The notes: generated from the sequence alone by a model not told the origin. 64,000 nt of DNA from a bacterium (GCA_030426805.1 JAUHXU010000005.1:434001-498000); one strand, 5' to 3'. Shown: positions 17,249 through 26,304, counted from the first letter of the stretch. A program made the numbers and translations.

Positions 17249-18453
17249 CGTCTCTCGCGTTCTTCTCGACCTTCAGCCCGAAGCGCATGGGCATCTCGGA
17301 CTACTCCGACGATCTCGTCGCAGCGCTCTCGGCCCACTTCGAGGTCGTGTGCTACCACGACGGCAGCTACGAACCCGATCGCCTCCCCTCGAACGTCGAG
17401 GTCCGACCGCACACCGCGTTCACGAGCCGTGAGGATCGCACGCTCTTCCAGGTCGGCAACAGCATCGAGCTGAGCTTCGCGATCCCGCACCTCGTCGAAC
17501 ACGGCGGCGCGGTGACGCTCCACGATGCGTGCCAGTTCGACGTCACCTACCCGTACTTCCGCGATCGACACGGCCGATTCGCACTGGAGGTCCTGCGCAG
17601 CCACCCGCGTGCCGCGCGGCGCACGCTGCTGAAGCCGTCGCTGCGGCCAAAGCGCATGATCGAGCACGCGTTCCGGACCTACGAAGCGCATCCGGACAAG
17701 CGCGAGTTGTTCCCGTTCACGCGTTTCATCCTGCGGCACGTCGACCGCCTCGTCGTGCACAGCGAGTTCCTTCGCGACTACGCGCAGGGGCTGCGCCGCT
17801 CGCTCCCGATCGACGTCATTCCGCTCGGGGTGAGCGAGGCGCCGGACGAGTCCCGCACCAGTGCACGCGCGTTCCTCGCCGAACGATACGGCCTGACGCT
17901 CGACGACGCGGCCCCGCTGTTCCTGTCGTTCGGCGCGATCCAGCCACACAAGCGCATCGACGCCGTTCTCGAAGCGCTCGGCCGCTTCCGCGACGAGCAC
18001 CCCGACGCACACTACCTGCTGGTCGGACCGCGCGACCCGTCGTACGACCTCGACGCGGCGATCGCGCGCGCCGGCGTCACCGGCCACGTGACCGTCTTCG
18101 ACTCCTACCTGTCGATGGACGACGTCAACCGATGCATCGCGGCCTGCGACCTCGCGTTCAACCTCCGCTGGCCGTCGCTCGGGTCGACGAGCAGCACGCT
18201 CTACAAGATCTTCGCGAACGGCCGCACCGCAGCGGTCACGGCGTCGGAGTCGTTCGCCGGCTACCCGGACGACATGGTGTTTCGGATCCCGCCCCCCGAC
18301 GCGGGCGAGGTCGATGCGTGCGTCGCCGCGATGCACGACGTCGTCGCCGACCGCGAGGCGCTCGCGTCGATGGGACGCCGTGCGCGGCGGTTCATCGAAG
18401 AGACCTGCACGTGGGCGCGCGTCGCCGAACGCTACGCCCGGGCCCTCGCCTGA
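17245..18453 (+). CDS. GT4-like glycosyltransferase lacking the first motif glutamate
   Basis: 402 residues, starting at a GTG that overlaps the previous stop and is preceded by GGAGGA. It begins 'FFSTFSPKRMGISDYSDDLVAAL', typical of transferases that scan for conflicts in polysaccharide loci. The donor lobe has 'LSFGAIQPHKRIDAVLEAL' and 'LLVGPRDPSYDLD'. At the place where related enzymes show GETS or E-x7-E, this protein reads 'SLGSTSSTLYK', so the first Glu is replaced by Ser. Either a divergent donor site or reduced activity is possible. A perfect hairpin follows the stop codon. Confidence 0.88.
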   Translation: MTSLAFFSTFSPKRMGISDYSDDLVAALSAHFEVVCYHDGSYEPDRLPSNVEVRPHTAFTSREDRTLFQVGNSIELSFAIPHLVEHGGAVTLHDACQFDVTYPYFRDRHGRFALEVLRSHPRAARRTLLKPSLRPKRMIEHAFRTYEAHPDKRELFPFTRFILRHVDRLVVHSEFLRDYAQGLRRSLPIDVIPLGVSEAPDESRTSARAFLAERYGLTLDDAAPLFLSFGAIQPHKRIDAVLEALGRFRDEHPDAHYLLVGPRDPSYDLDAAIARAGVTGHVTVFDSYLSMDDVNRCIAACDLAFNLRWPSLGSTSSTLYKIFANGRTAAVTASESFAGYPDDMVFRIPPPDAGEVDACVAAMHDVVADREALASMGRRARRFIEETCTWARVAERYARALA

Positions 18454-18478
18454 CGCCCTCGGCCGGCGACCGAGGGCG
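18454..18478 (+). terminator. Hairpin immediately after the transferase operon
   Basis: A perfect 9-bp stem, CGCCCTCGG (18454-18462) with CCGAGGGCG (18470-18478), begins at the base after the stop codon. There is no T tract, so it may act as a Rho-assisted terminator or an mRNA 3' stabiliser. Confidence 0.5.
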
Positions 18479-18617
18479 TGATTCTCGTCCAGACACGCTG
18501 CCGCGCATTCCGAAATAGGGTTCAGGGGCACGCTCTCGGCTCGGCCAGCGGCCCGGGGCAACGATCCCAAACCTTCTCGAGCAAACCGTTTGCAGCGAAC
18601 CCACCCCTGAGGTAGTA

Positions 18618-19709
18618 ATGACGGAACCCGAGTCCCGGTCTCCCGCGCACGAAAGCGAGACGATGAAGACCGCCCTGATCACCGGCATCACCGGCCAAGA
18701 CGGCTCCTACCTCGCCGAGCTCCTGCTCGATGAGAAGAAGTACAACCACGTCATCGGGATCGTCCGCCGCCGCGCGACCGACTCGCAGCAGAACATCAAG
18801 TCGTTCGAGAACCACCCGAACCTGACGCTCGTCAGCGGCGACATCGAAGACCTCGGTTTCCTCTCGCGCCTGTTCACGATCTACCGGATCGACGAGTGCT
18901 ACAACCTCGCGGCGCAGTCGTTCGTCCGCTACTCGTTCGACAACCCGGTCTCGACGTTCGGCGCGAACACGCTGGGCGTCGTGAACCTGCTCGAGGCGAT
19001 CCGCAACTGCAGCCCGAACACTCGTTTCTACCAGGCGTCGACGAGCGAGATGTACGGCGGCTTGAGCGAGACCGCGCTCTCCGAGGCGACACCGTTTCAC
19101 CCGCGCTCGCCGTACGGCACCGCGAAGCTCGCGGCCTACTGGCACTCGGTCAACATGCGCGAGTCGTTCGACCTGTTCGTGTGCAACGGCATCCTGTTCA
19201 ACCACGAGTCGCCGCGCCGCGGCCGCGAGTTCGTGACCCAGAAGGTCGTCCAGGGAGCGGTCGACTACCTGACGTGGCGTGACGGCGGCGCCGAGGGTGA
19301 CGCGCCGGTCCTGTCGCTGGGCAACATGGAAGCCAAGCGCGACTGGGGCCACGCGAAGGACTACGTGCGCGGCATGTGGATGATGCTGCAGTCCGACACG
19401 CCCGACGACTACGTGCTCGCGACCGGCGAGACGCAGACCGTCCGCAGCATGGTCGAGCTGACCTACGGCAGCCCGGAGATCGGCACGACGATCCGCTGGG
19501 AAGGCTCGGGCGCCGACGAGATCGGCCTCGACGACCAGGGGCGCACGATCATCGACATCAACCCGGTGCACTATCGCCCGGCCGAGGTCGACGTGCTCCT
19601 CGGCGACTGCCGCAAAGCGGTCGAGCAACTCGGCTGGGAGCGGCAGTTCAGCTTCAAGGGGCTGATGGAGGACATGGTCCGCGCCGCGGTCGCCGCGCGC
19701 CGCCCGTGA
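18618..19709 (+). CDS. gmd: GDP-mannose 4,6-dehydratase
   Basis: 363 residues. It converts GDP-mannose to GDP-4-keto-6-deoxymannose, the precursor of GDP-fucose, GDP-rhamnose and related sugars. The NADP-binding 'GITGQDGSYLAELLL' is near residues 22-36. 'RRRATDSQQNI', the catalytic Ser/Thr region 'STSEMYGG' near 141 and the 'YGTAKLAAYW' Tyr/Lys pair near 165-170 are all in place, as is 'NHESPRRGREFVTQKV'. I kept the ATG at 18618 because GAGG precedes it at good spacing; an alternative ATG at 18663 would remove a 15-residue tail. No GDP-fucose synthase or reductase follows, so the next sugar step is encoded elsewhere. Confidence 0.95.
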   Translation: MTEPESRSPAHESETMKTALITGITGQDGSYLAELLLDEKKYNHVIGIVRRRATDSQQNIKSFENHPNLTLVSGDIEDLGFLSRLFTIYRIDECYNLAAQSFVRYSFDNPVSTFGANTLGVVNLLEAIRNCSPNTRFYQASTSEMYGGLSETALSEATPFHPRSPYGTAKLAAYWHSVNMRESFDLFVCNGILFNHESPRRGREFVTQKVVQGAVDYLTWRDGGAEGDAPVLSLGNMEAKRDWGHAKDYVRGMWMMLQSDTPDDYVLATGETQTVRSMVELTYGSPEIGTTIRWEGSGADEIGLDDQGRTIIDINPVHYRPAEVDVLLGDCRKAVEQLGWERQFSFKGLMEDMVRAAVAARRP

Positions 19710-20935
19710 GAATCCTCCACGTCAACTACACGTTCGGTGTCGTCGGCGGGACCGAGACCTACCTGCTCAACCTGATCCGCGACCTCGGCGCGCGTGGACA
19801 CCACTCCGAAGTCGCCGCCGAGCGCGACGACACCGACGGTTCGATCGCGCCGTTCCACGAGATCGCCGAAGTCGAGTGGTCCAAGCCGCGTTGGTGGCTG
19901 CGCTGGGGATGGCGATTCCGCGCGATCGTCCGGCAGGTGCGGCCGGACGTGATCTACCTGCACAACACGATGAACCCGGACCTCGTCGAGCTGGCGGCGA
20001 AGCTCCGGCCGACGATCCGCTACGTGCACGACCACACCGTCTTCTGCCCCGGGCTGAACAAGATCTACGCCGACGGCGCGATCTGCGACCGCCCGATGGG
20101 CGACTGGTGCCTCGAGAAGTACGGCCTCGGCGGCTGCCTCTGCCTGCGCCACCCCACCGAGGAGCCCGTACGCAAGCAGGTCGACCACACCCGCGCGCTC
20201 TTCGAGCGCCACCGCGCTCTGGGACGGATCGTCGTCGCGAGCGACTACATGCGCCGCGAACTCGAACAAGCCGGGATGGACGCGTCCCGGATCGACGTGA
20301 TCCCCTACTACACCGCTCGACCGGACGAGGTCTCCCCGGTCGCCGACGACGACACGCCGCTGATCCTGACGCTCGCGCGCCTGTCGCACCCCGACAAGGG
20401 CATCATCGAGCTGCTCGACGCGCTGGCGCGCGTCGACGCGCCGTATCGCGCGCGGATCGTCGGCACCGGCCAGCACGAGGAGATGCTGCGCGCGCACGCC
20501 GAGCGGCTCTCCCTCGGCGACCGCGTCGAGTTCGCGGGATTCGTCGCGCACGAGCAGACACTCGCGATGATGGCCGAGGCGCGCGTGGTCGCGTTTCCGA
20601 GCATGTGGAACGAACCGTTCGGCATCGTCGGCATCGAGGCGGCGGCGCGCGCGCGGCCGGTCGTCGCGTTCGACGTCGGCGGCGTGCGCGAATGGCTCGC
20701 GGACGGCGAGACCGGGATCCTCGTGCCGCGCGGCGACATCGACGGCTACGCGGCCGCGCTCGATGCGCTGCTCACCGACGTCGATCGTGCGCGCGCCCTC
20801 GGCGCCGCCGGGCCGGCGCGCGTCGCGGCGCGCTTCGTGCGCGACACGCACATCGAGGCGCTCGAGAAGGCGCTGCTCGAAGCCGTCGCGGGCGAACCGG
20901 CCGGCGCGTCGAGCGGGACTACCGCGTCCCGCTGA
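19706..20935 (+). CDS. GT4-family glycosyltransferase
   Basis: 409 residues, with a GTG start overlapping the gmd stop (GTGA), so translation is coupled to the dehydratase. That coupling suggests it uses the GDP-deoxysugar made from the gmd product; this is inference. 'YTFGVVGGTETYLLNLI' and 'VHDHTVFCPGLNKIYADG' with a following Cys cluster mark the N-lobe. 'LTLARLSHPDKGIIELL' and 'NEPFGIVGIEA' (E-x7-E) mark the donor lobe. Its 3' end overlaps the opposing methyltransferase gene by 17 bp. Confidence 0.92.
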   Translation: MRILHVNYTFGVVGGTETYLLNLIRDLGARGHHSEVAAERDDTDGSIAPFHEIAEVEWSKPRWWLRWGWRFRAIVRQVRPDVIYLHNTMNPDLVELAAKLRPTIRYVHDHTVFCPGLNKIYADGAICDRPMGDWCLEKYGLGGCLCLRHPTEEPVRKQVDHTRALFERHRALGRIVVASDYMRRELEQAGMDASRIDVIPYYTARPDEVSPVADDDTPLILTLARLSHPDKGIIELLDALARVDAPYRARIVGTGQHEEMLRAHAERLSLGDRVEFAGFVAHEQTLAMMAEARVVAFPSMWNEPFGIVGIEAAARARPVVAFDVGGVREWLADGETGILVPRGDIDGYAAALDALLTDVDRARALGAAGPARVAARFVRDTHIEALEKALLEAVAGEPAGASSGTTASR

Positions 20936-21596
20936 CGACGAGGTGGCGGTCGCTGACCGCCTCCACCGCCAGGCCGTCGAGCCCGGCCACGCGGAGTTGC
21001 TCCGCGACCTCGTCGGGTCGATACGCAGCGAGCAGCGAGTGAAAGAAGTCGTGCCGCAGCACGTCCGGCTCGCCGGCCGCGTACTCGTCGACGAATCGCG
21101 CCGCGGTCGCACGCGTGTCCGGCCGCATCAGGTCCATCACGAAGACCGGCGTGCCGGGCAGCGCGTGCCGCGCGACGCTCGTCCACAGCGTGGCCGGATC
21201 CGCGAGGTGGTGCAGCAGGCTGTTCGAGAAGACGAAGTCGTAGTGCTCGCGCGGCAGCGGATCGTCCGGCAGGTAAGCACGGTGCAGGCGGACCCGATCG
21301 CCGAGCCCCACGCGCGAGACCGCGTCGCGGCCGAACGCGAGCATCGCCTCGGCACCGTCGACGCCGTCGACCGACCAGCCGGGACAGCGCTGCGCGAACC
21401 GAATCGCGATGTCCGCCGGCCCGCACCCGAGGTCGAGTGCGACGCCGCTCGCGGGCAGCGACGCGTGGGTGTCGAGGAGCCGATCGATCAGCATCGAATG
21501 CGGCTCCTCGAAGTCGGCGCACGCGTAGGCGCGAGCCTGCTCGCGCTCGTCCATCAGCTCCGGTTCGGGCGTGCGGCGATCGAGGCGGTCGTCCAC
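20919..21596 (-). CDS. Class I SAM-dependent methyltransferase
   Basis: 225 residues. The SAM-binding motif is 'ALDLGCGPADIAIRFAQ' near residues 50-65, then 'VDGVDGAEAMLA' (acidic loop) and 'FDFVFSNSLLHHLADP'-type motif IV. The family often starts 'R.PEPELMDEREQARAYA', which led me to the GTG at 21596, five bases after the stop of the upstream gene; the ATG at 21554 is the alternative. The substrate is unknown. It is probably cotranscribed with the secreted-protein gene upstream although the two functions look unrelated. Confidence 0.88.
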   Translation of the reverse strand: MDDRLDRRTPEPELMDEREQARAYACADFEEPHSMLIDRLLDTHASLPASGVALDLGCGPADIAIRFAQRCPGWSVDGVDGAEAMLAFGRDAVSRVGLGDRVRLHRAYLPDDPLPREHYDFVFSNSLLHHLADPATLWTSVARHALPGTPVFVMDLMRPDTRATAARFVDEYAAGEPDVLRHDFFHSLLAAYRPDEVAEQLRVAGLDGLAVEAVSDRHLVVSGTR

Positions 21597-21601
21597 GAGC
21601 G

Positions 21602-22840
21602 CTACCGGATCGTGAAGCCGTGGGGGCCGAGGATCGAGCGGAACCCCTGCGCGTCGTAGGTGACGGCCGCGGCGATCACGCGGACGCCGCGCGTGCCCGG
21701 CGGCAGCGCGATGCCGACCGCGGCCGTGCCCGATGCGCCGATCGTCCCGGCGAAGCCGGTGAACCACGGACCACCGGCGAGCGACAGCGTCAGGAGCGGA
21801 TCGACGCGCAGCGGGATCGTTCCGATCGCGGTCGGGATGCCGGGGCGCGACCCGAACGACAGCCCCACTTGATACGACGCACCGACGTCGCCGATCGACT
21901 GCAGCGAGAGCCCGTACGTCGTGCCGACGGTCGGCGGCCCGGCCGGTGTGAACGCGCGCCCCCACGCCGAGACGACACGCAGCGGCCGCGACGCATTGCC
22001 CAGCCCGGTCGACCGCGTCGACTGTCCGGTGATGTCGATCTCGCGGACCGACCCGAACATCCCGGGCCCGAACCCCTGCCACCCGGCGAACAGGAAGTCG
22101 CGCGTCAGCGGGTCGACCGTGATCGCGAGCGCTTGGGAGCCGCCCTGCGGGAAGCCGAGCGACAGCACCGTCGTCCAAAGCTGTTGGCCGGGGTCGTATC
22201 GCAACACGCCGTTGCCGACCGCGAACAGCGGATGGCCGCTCACCGGGTCGACGGTCGCGCCGCCGCCGGTGATCGTCGCCCCGGTCTTCGCGACCGAGAG
22301 CACCGCGCCGCCGGAGAGGTCGAGCCGGTGGATGACGCCTTGGGAATCCAGCACCCAGTGCTGCCCGGTCTCGACGTCTTCGCCCATCGCGAGCGGCAAG
22401 CTCTGCGGCGTGAACGCGGTCGCGAGGCTGCCGGTCGGCTGCGGGCCGAGCGGCATCCGGTAGATCCCCGCCTGCGCACCGCCGACGTTCAGCACGAGCA
22501 GGTCGCCCGCGTCGTCGAGCGCGATGTCGGGGACGAGCGTGAACGGACTCGCCACCGACGAGACGAACGAGACCGTCGACGCATCGACGCGCAGGACCGA
22601 CGGGCGGGGCACCGCGGTCGGCGTGTTCGTCCAGATGTAGGCCGAGCCGTCGCCGGGGCCGTTGGTCATCGCGGTCGCGTCGTTCGGCGACGGGGTGTAG
22701 AGCGTCGCGACCGCTCCGCCACGCACCGCGAACAGGATCGCCTGCTGCTGCGTGTCGAGGACGTAGAGGTCTCCGGCGTTCTGCGCGCCGGCGGCGCTCG
22801 CGAGGAGCGCCGAGGCGAGAAGTGCTCGTGCGTGGCGCAT
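21602..22840 (-). CDS. Secreted propeller-like protein with shared C-terminal domain
   Basis: 412 residues with a signal peptide ending in 'AAGAQ' and a strong AGGAG site. The body is a series of short strands with recurring 'D.. GDLLVLN', 'VDPVSGHPLFAVGNG' and 'VDPLTRDFLFAG' units, suggesting a beta-propeller such as NHL or WD40-like folds. The last 100 residues form a separate beta-rich domain ending 'ILGPHGFTIR'; a closely related ending is found at 48813-50036. Its function is unknown, and no enzymatic motif is visible. Likely exported to the periplasm or cell surface. Confidence 0.82.
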   Translation of the reverse strand: MRHARALLASALLASAAGAQNAGDLYVLDTQQQAILFAVRGGAVATLYTPSPNDATAMTNGPGDGSAYIWTNTPTAVPRPSVLRVDASTVSFVSSVASPFTLVPDIALDDAGDLLVLNVGGAQAGIYRMPLGPQPTGSLATAFTPQSLPLAMGEDVETGQHWVLDSQGVIHRLDLSGGAVLSVAKTGATITGGGATVDPVSGHPLFAVGNGVLRYDPGQQLWTTVLSLGFPQGGSQALAITVDPLTRDFLFAGWQGFGPGMFGSVREIDITGQSTRSTGLGNASRPLRVVSAWGRAFTPAGPPTVGTTYGLSLQSIGDVGASYQVGLSFGSRPGIPTAIGTIPLRVDPLLTLSLAGGPWFTGFAGTIGASGTAAVGIALPPGTRGVRVIAAAVTYDAQGFRSILGPHGFTIR

Positions 22841-22869
22841 CGTTGGTCTCCTTTCGACCCCGTCTCACG

Positions 22870-22914
22870 AGTCTACGCCACCCCTGCGCGATCCGCCATG
22901 CGGATCCGCCATGC
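22870..22914 (-). promoter_or_regulatory. Candidate promoter with upstream 12-bp direct repeat
   Basis: On the minus strand a TAGACT -10-like box (22870-22875) lies about 29 bases before the ATG at 22840. Upstream of it GATCCGCCATGC (plus-strand sense) occurs twice, at 22890-22901 and 22903-22914, with a 13-bp period. The repeats cover the -35 area, a usual place for an activator or repressor site. Confidence 0.4.
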
Positions 22915-22978
22915 CGGCGCGACGGAGACATTGGTCGTCAGCCCGGGCGAGACGCCGCGGTTCACGCTGCCGTAGGCG

Positions 22979-23353
22979 TTACTCGTCGCCGTCTCGCCAC
23001 CACGGCGGCGAGCGGCGCTTCACGGCGCGTTCACCGGCGCGGTAGCGCGCCTGCCACGTGATCCGACCGTCGGTGTCGTAGAACGTCCACAGCCCGACGC
23101 GGTCGCCGCGCTCGTGTCGCCCCTCGCAGAACACGCGCCCGTTCGGGTGGTGCTGGACGTACGGGCCCTGCCGCTTACCGGCGTCCGGGCCGAACCGGAT
23201 TTCGCCGGAGTGGACGACGCCGCCGTTGCGGCCGATCGTGCTCGTGGACCGGGTCGACAACCCCCGCACGTCGACGAACGCCGCGACGAGGACGACCGCG
23301 GTGGCCGCACCGGCGGAGACGAAGCGGAATCGGCGGTTTCGCTTGGCGCCCAT
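22979..23353 (-). CDS. Membrane-anchored MORN-like repeat protein
   Basis: 124 residues from the ATG at 23353. A basic N-terminus is followed by one hydrophobic segment (about 10-28), then a 'GPYVQHHPNGRVFCEGRHERGDRVGLWTFYDTDG' stretch. This matches the 'HG.W..Y..NG' pattern of MORN and toxin-antitoxin-type repeat proteins, which usually form short beta hairpins. No catalytic motif is seen. The frame stays open to 23449, but that extension is low quality. Function unknown. Confidence 0.65.
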   Translation of the reverse strand: MGAKRNRRFRFVSAGAATAVVLVAAFVDVRGLSTRSTSTIGRNGGVVHSGEIRFGPDAGKRQGPYVQHHPNGRVFCEGRHERGDRVGLWTFYDTDGRITWQARYRAGERAVKRRSPPWWRDGDE

Positions 23354-23426
23354 GCCGGACACTTCGGCATTTCGGCCTGCGGACACGACTCGATTCGAGA
23401 CGCTGTGCGGGTCGGAGCGCACCGAG

Positions 23427-23432
23427 TAGGAT
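23427..23432 (+). promoter_or_regulatory. -10-like box (TAGGAT) directly before a small gene
   Basis: TAGGAT in the context CGAGTAGGAT, eight bases before the ATG at 23441; this would give a leaderless transcript. Confidence 0.3.
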
Positions 23433-23440
23433 GGTCCGCG

Positions 23441-23572
23441 ATGCGACACGAACGACGATACCGGCTGTTCGGCGTGTGGGTCCGACGCCGGCGCGCGGCG
23501 ATCGAAGCCGACCGCGCGCCGCGCAAGAGCCGGCGCCAGCGCGCGATCGAAGAACTCCGAGCGCAGCGCTGA
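23441..23572 (+). CDS. Small Arg-rich protein, 43 residues, unknown
   Basis: The frame has strong third-position G/C use (about 35 of 43 codons), which supports coding. The protein is very basic, with about a third arginine, and ends 'RAIEELRAQR'. It resembles no family I know. It sits between the divergent MORN-like gene and the convergent EF-G gene, with a -10-like box just upstream. In a GC-rich genome an Arg-rich frame can arise by chance, so this is tentative. Confidence 0.4.
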   Translation: MRHERRYRLFGVWVRRRRAAIEADRAPRKSRRQRAIEELRAQR

Positions 23573-23596
23573 CGCGAGCGTGGGGTGAGGCGTACG

Positions 23597-25735
23597 CTAC
23601 TTGCGCTTCGCCTCCTGGCGCTCGATCGCTTCCTTCTTCACGGTCTCGGCGACCTCGTGGGGCGCCTTCGCGAAGCCGGCCGGCTCCATGCTGAACGCGC
23701 CACGACCCTGGGTCGAACCGCGCAGCGTCGTCGCGTAGCCGAACATCTCCGCGAGCGGGACCTTGCCCGACACCGTGCGGATGCCGCCGGTCTCGCCGCC
23801 GATCTCGTCGATGATGATGCGGCGCGCGTTGAGCCCGCCGATCACGCTGCTCATGAACTCGTCGGGCGTCGAGACCTCGATCTCCATCATCGGTTCGAGG
23901 ATCACGATGCCGCCCTGCTCCGACGCCATGCGGACCGCCTGACGGGCGCACGCCTTGAACGCCTGCTCGGACGAGTCGACCTCGTGGTGCTTGCCGTCGT
24001 AGAGCACCGCGGTGACACCGGTGAACGGGAAGCCCAGCGGGTAGCCCTCGGTGAGCGCGTCCTTGACGCCGTTCTCGACCGACGGGATGTAGTTGCGCGG
24101 AACCGAACCGCCGACGATCTCGCTGTCGAACGTGTTCTCCGGCTCCTCGTGCGTGTCGAAGCGGATCTTGCAGACCGCGAACTGACCGCGACCACCGGAC
24201 TGCTTGACGTAGCGAGACTCGAGATCGATCGCCTTCTTCAGGGTCTGGCGATACGCGACCTGCGGCTTGCCGGTCTCGACCTCGATCTTGAACTCCCTCG
24301 TGATGCGGTTGACGAGCACCTCGAGGTGCAACTCGCCCATGCCCGCGATCACGGTCTCGCCGGTCTCCTCGTCGGTCGACCGGTGGAACGTCGGATCTTC
24401 CTTGGCCAGCATCGACAGGACCTTGCCGAGGTTGTCGCGATCGGTCGCCTTCTTCGGCTGGATCGCGATCTGGATCACCGGCTCCGGGAAGTCCATGCGC
24501 TCGAGCAGCAGCTGGTCGCTCTGCAGGCACAGCGTGTCGCCGGTCATCGTCTCCTTGAGGCCGATGACGGCGCCGATCTCGCCCGCCTCGAGCTTCGAGA
24601 TCTGCTCTTGCTCGTTGGCGTGCATGATCACGATGCGACCGATGCGCTCGCGCCGGTTGTGCGACGGGTTGAACACCTGATCGCCCTGGCGCAGGACGCC
24701 CGAGTAGACCCGGACGAACGTCAGGTCACCGCCTTGCGACGCGACCGACTTGAACGCGAGCGCGCTGAGCTTCTCGTCGTTGGACGGAGCGAGTTCAATC
24801 GTCTCGCCCTGAAGCGTCTCCGCCTCGATCTTGTCGCGATCGAGCGGGTGCGGCATGTAGTAGCAGATCGCGTCGAGCAACCGCTGCACGCCCTTGTTCT
24901 TAAGCGCCGAACCGCAGAGGATCGGCACGATCGCGTTCGCGCAGACCGCGTTGCGAAGCGCGTGGCGGAGTTCCTCGGCGGTGGGCTCCTCGCCCTCGAG
25001 GTACTTCTCCATCAGCGCCTCGTCGTAGTCGACGATGCTCTCGACCATCTTGGTGCGAAGCTCGGTCACCCGATCCGCCATCTCCGCGGGGATGTCCTCC
25101 TCGTGGAAACGCGCACCAGCGCTGTCGTCGTCGTAGTAGACCGCCTTGTTCTCGATCAGGTCGACGAGACCGGCGTAGTCGGCGCCCTCACCGATCGGCA
25201 TCTGGAGCAGCACGATCTTCGCGCCGAGGCGATCGACGATGCTCTTCACCGCCTTGTCGAAGTCGGCGCCCACGCGGTCCATCTTGTTGATGAAGCACAT
25301 GCGCGGCACCTTGAAGCGGTCGGCCTGACGCCAGACCGTCTCGGACTGCGCCTCGACACCGCTCACGGCGTCGAACACCGCGACCGCGCCGTCGAGGACG
25401 CGGAGGCTGCGCTGCACCTCGGCGGTGAAGTCGACGTGGCCGGGCGTGTCGATGATGTTGATCTTCACCCCGCGCCACTCGCAGTTCGTCGCGGCCGCGG
25501 TGATCGTGATCCCGCGCTCGCGCTCCTCCTCCATCCAGTCCATCGTCGCACCGCCGTCGTGGACTTCGGCAGTGCGGTGGATGCGACCGCTGTAGAAGAG
25601 CACACGCTCCGTGACGGTGGTCTTGCCGGCATCGATGTGCGCCATGATGCCGATGTTGCGCAGGTCGACCATGGGGTTGCGCTTGCCCTCACCGTGGTCG
25701 ACGCGAATGTTGGGCTGTTCCATCGTGGTCATCAT
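23597..25735 (-). CDS. fusA: Translation elongation factor G
   Basis: 712 residues; the GTPase that moves tRNAs and mRNA through the ribosome. G1 'AHIDAGKTT' is at residues 32-40, switch II 'DTPGHVDF' and G4 'NKMD' follow, and domains II-V are complete, ending 'EPAGFAKAPHEVAETVKKEA'. The start is the ATG at 25735 with GGAG upstream, which leaves a 20-residue N-terminal extension before the usual 'MVDLRNIGI'; translation might instead begin at that internal ATG. It is not next to rpsL, rpsG or tuf, so it is either a relocated fusA or an extra EF-G paralog. Confidence 0.95.
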   Translation of the reverse strand: MMTTMEQPNIRVDHGEGKRNPMVDLRNIGIMAHIDAGKTTVTERVLFYSGRIHRTAEVHDGGATMDWMEEERERGITITAAATNCEWRGVKINIIDTPGHVDFTAEVQRSLRVLDGAVAVFDAVSGVEAQSETVWRQADRFKVPRMCFINKMDRVGADFDKAVKSIVDRLGAKIVLLQMPIGEGADYAGLVDLIENKAVYYDDDSAGARFHEEDIPAEMADRVTELRTKMVESIVDYDEALMEKYLEGEEPTAEELRHALRNAVCANAIVPILCGSALKNKGVQRLLDAICYYMPHPLDRDKIEAETLQGETIELAPSNDEKLSALAFKSVASQGGDLTFVRVYSGVLRQGDQVFNPSHNRRERIGRIVIMHANEQEQISKLEAGEIGAVIGLKETMTGDTLCLQSDQLLLERMDFPEPVIQIAIQPKKATDRDNLGKVLSMLAKEDPTFHRSTDEETGETVIAGMGELHLEVLVNRITREFKIEVETGKPQVAYRQTLKKAIDLESRYVKQSGGRGQFAVCKIRFDTHEEPENTFDSEIVGGSVPRNYIPSVENGVKDALTEGYPLGFPFTGVTAVLYDGKHHEVDSSEQAFKACARQAVRMASEQGGIVILEPMMEIEVSTPDEFMSSVIGGLNARRIIIDEIGGETGGIRTVSGKVPLAEMFGYATTLRGSTQGRGAFSMEPAGFAKAPHEVAETVKKEAIERQEAKRK

Positions 25736-26304
25736 AGCGGCTCCGCGCTCTACGACTCGTCTACGGGTCTCGGTAGTTCCTCTGGGCCGGTCCGTCTGGA
25801 TCCGACCCGTCCATTCCTTCGCCGGCTCGCGATGCATCCCTACCGATGCATCGGTCGCCGATCGTCTCAATCGTGTTCGCTGCCCTCATCGACCATCGGG
25901 CGCTGCCGACTCCAGCGCCGCACGACGTTACGCCAACGCGGCATGCGGACGCTCCCCTCCGGGGGTGCGCGATCGGGGCCGACCGGTCGACGCGCCGGGG
26001 CGCGACGGGTCGAGATTCCGGCCCGCGTTCGGACCGGAAGGACTTATTTAGGCGGTGCTTCCGCGGCCGACAAGCGAAGAAACGAGCGGATTTGCGGGAA
26101 TTCCCGACCGGTGGCCACGGTCGAGGGTTCGCCGCCACCCCCGGACATCCCGCGACCGGAAAGTTCTCAACCCACGGTAAAGACTGGACTTACAGCGCCG
26201 AGAATCCAGTCGGGGGTGCCGCCGATCCGATTCGACGCGACCGCCGCCCCCGAACCGACCAGACACGACCCGCGGGGCTCGACCCGCTTCCGGAGGGAGA
26301 GACG
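25736..26304. promoter_or_regulatory. 569-base divergent control region of the EF-G gene
   Basis: No gene is seen here. Two copies of the 8-bp palindrome GATGCATC (25831-25838 and 25845-25852), centres 14 bp apart, lie about 100 bases upstream of the EF-G start. CGGAAG (26035-26040) and CTTCCG (26058-26063) enclose a relatively AT-rich loop, GACTTATTTAGG, which could hold a promoter. The right end contains the GGAGGGAGA ribosome site of the rightward secreted-protein gene. Confidence 0.4.
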
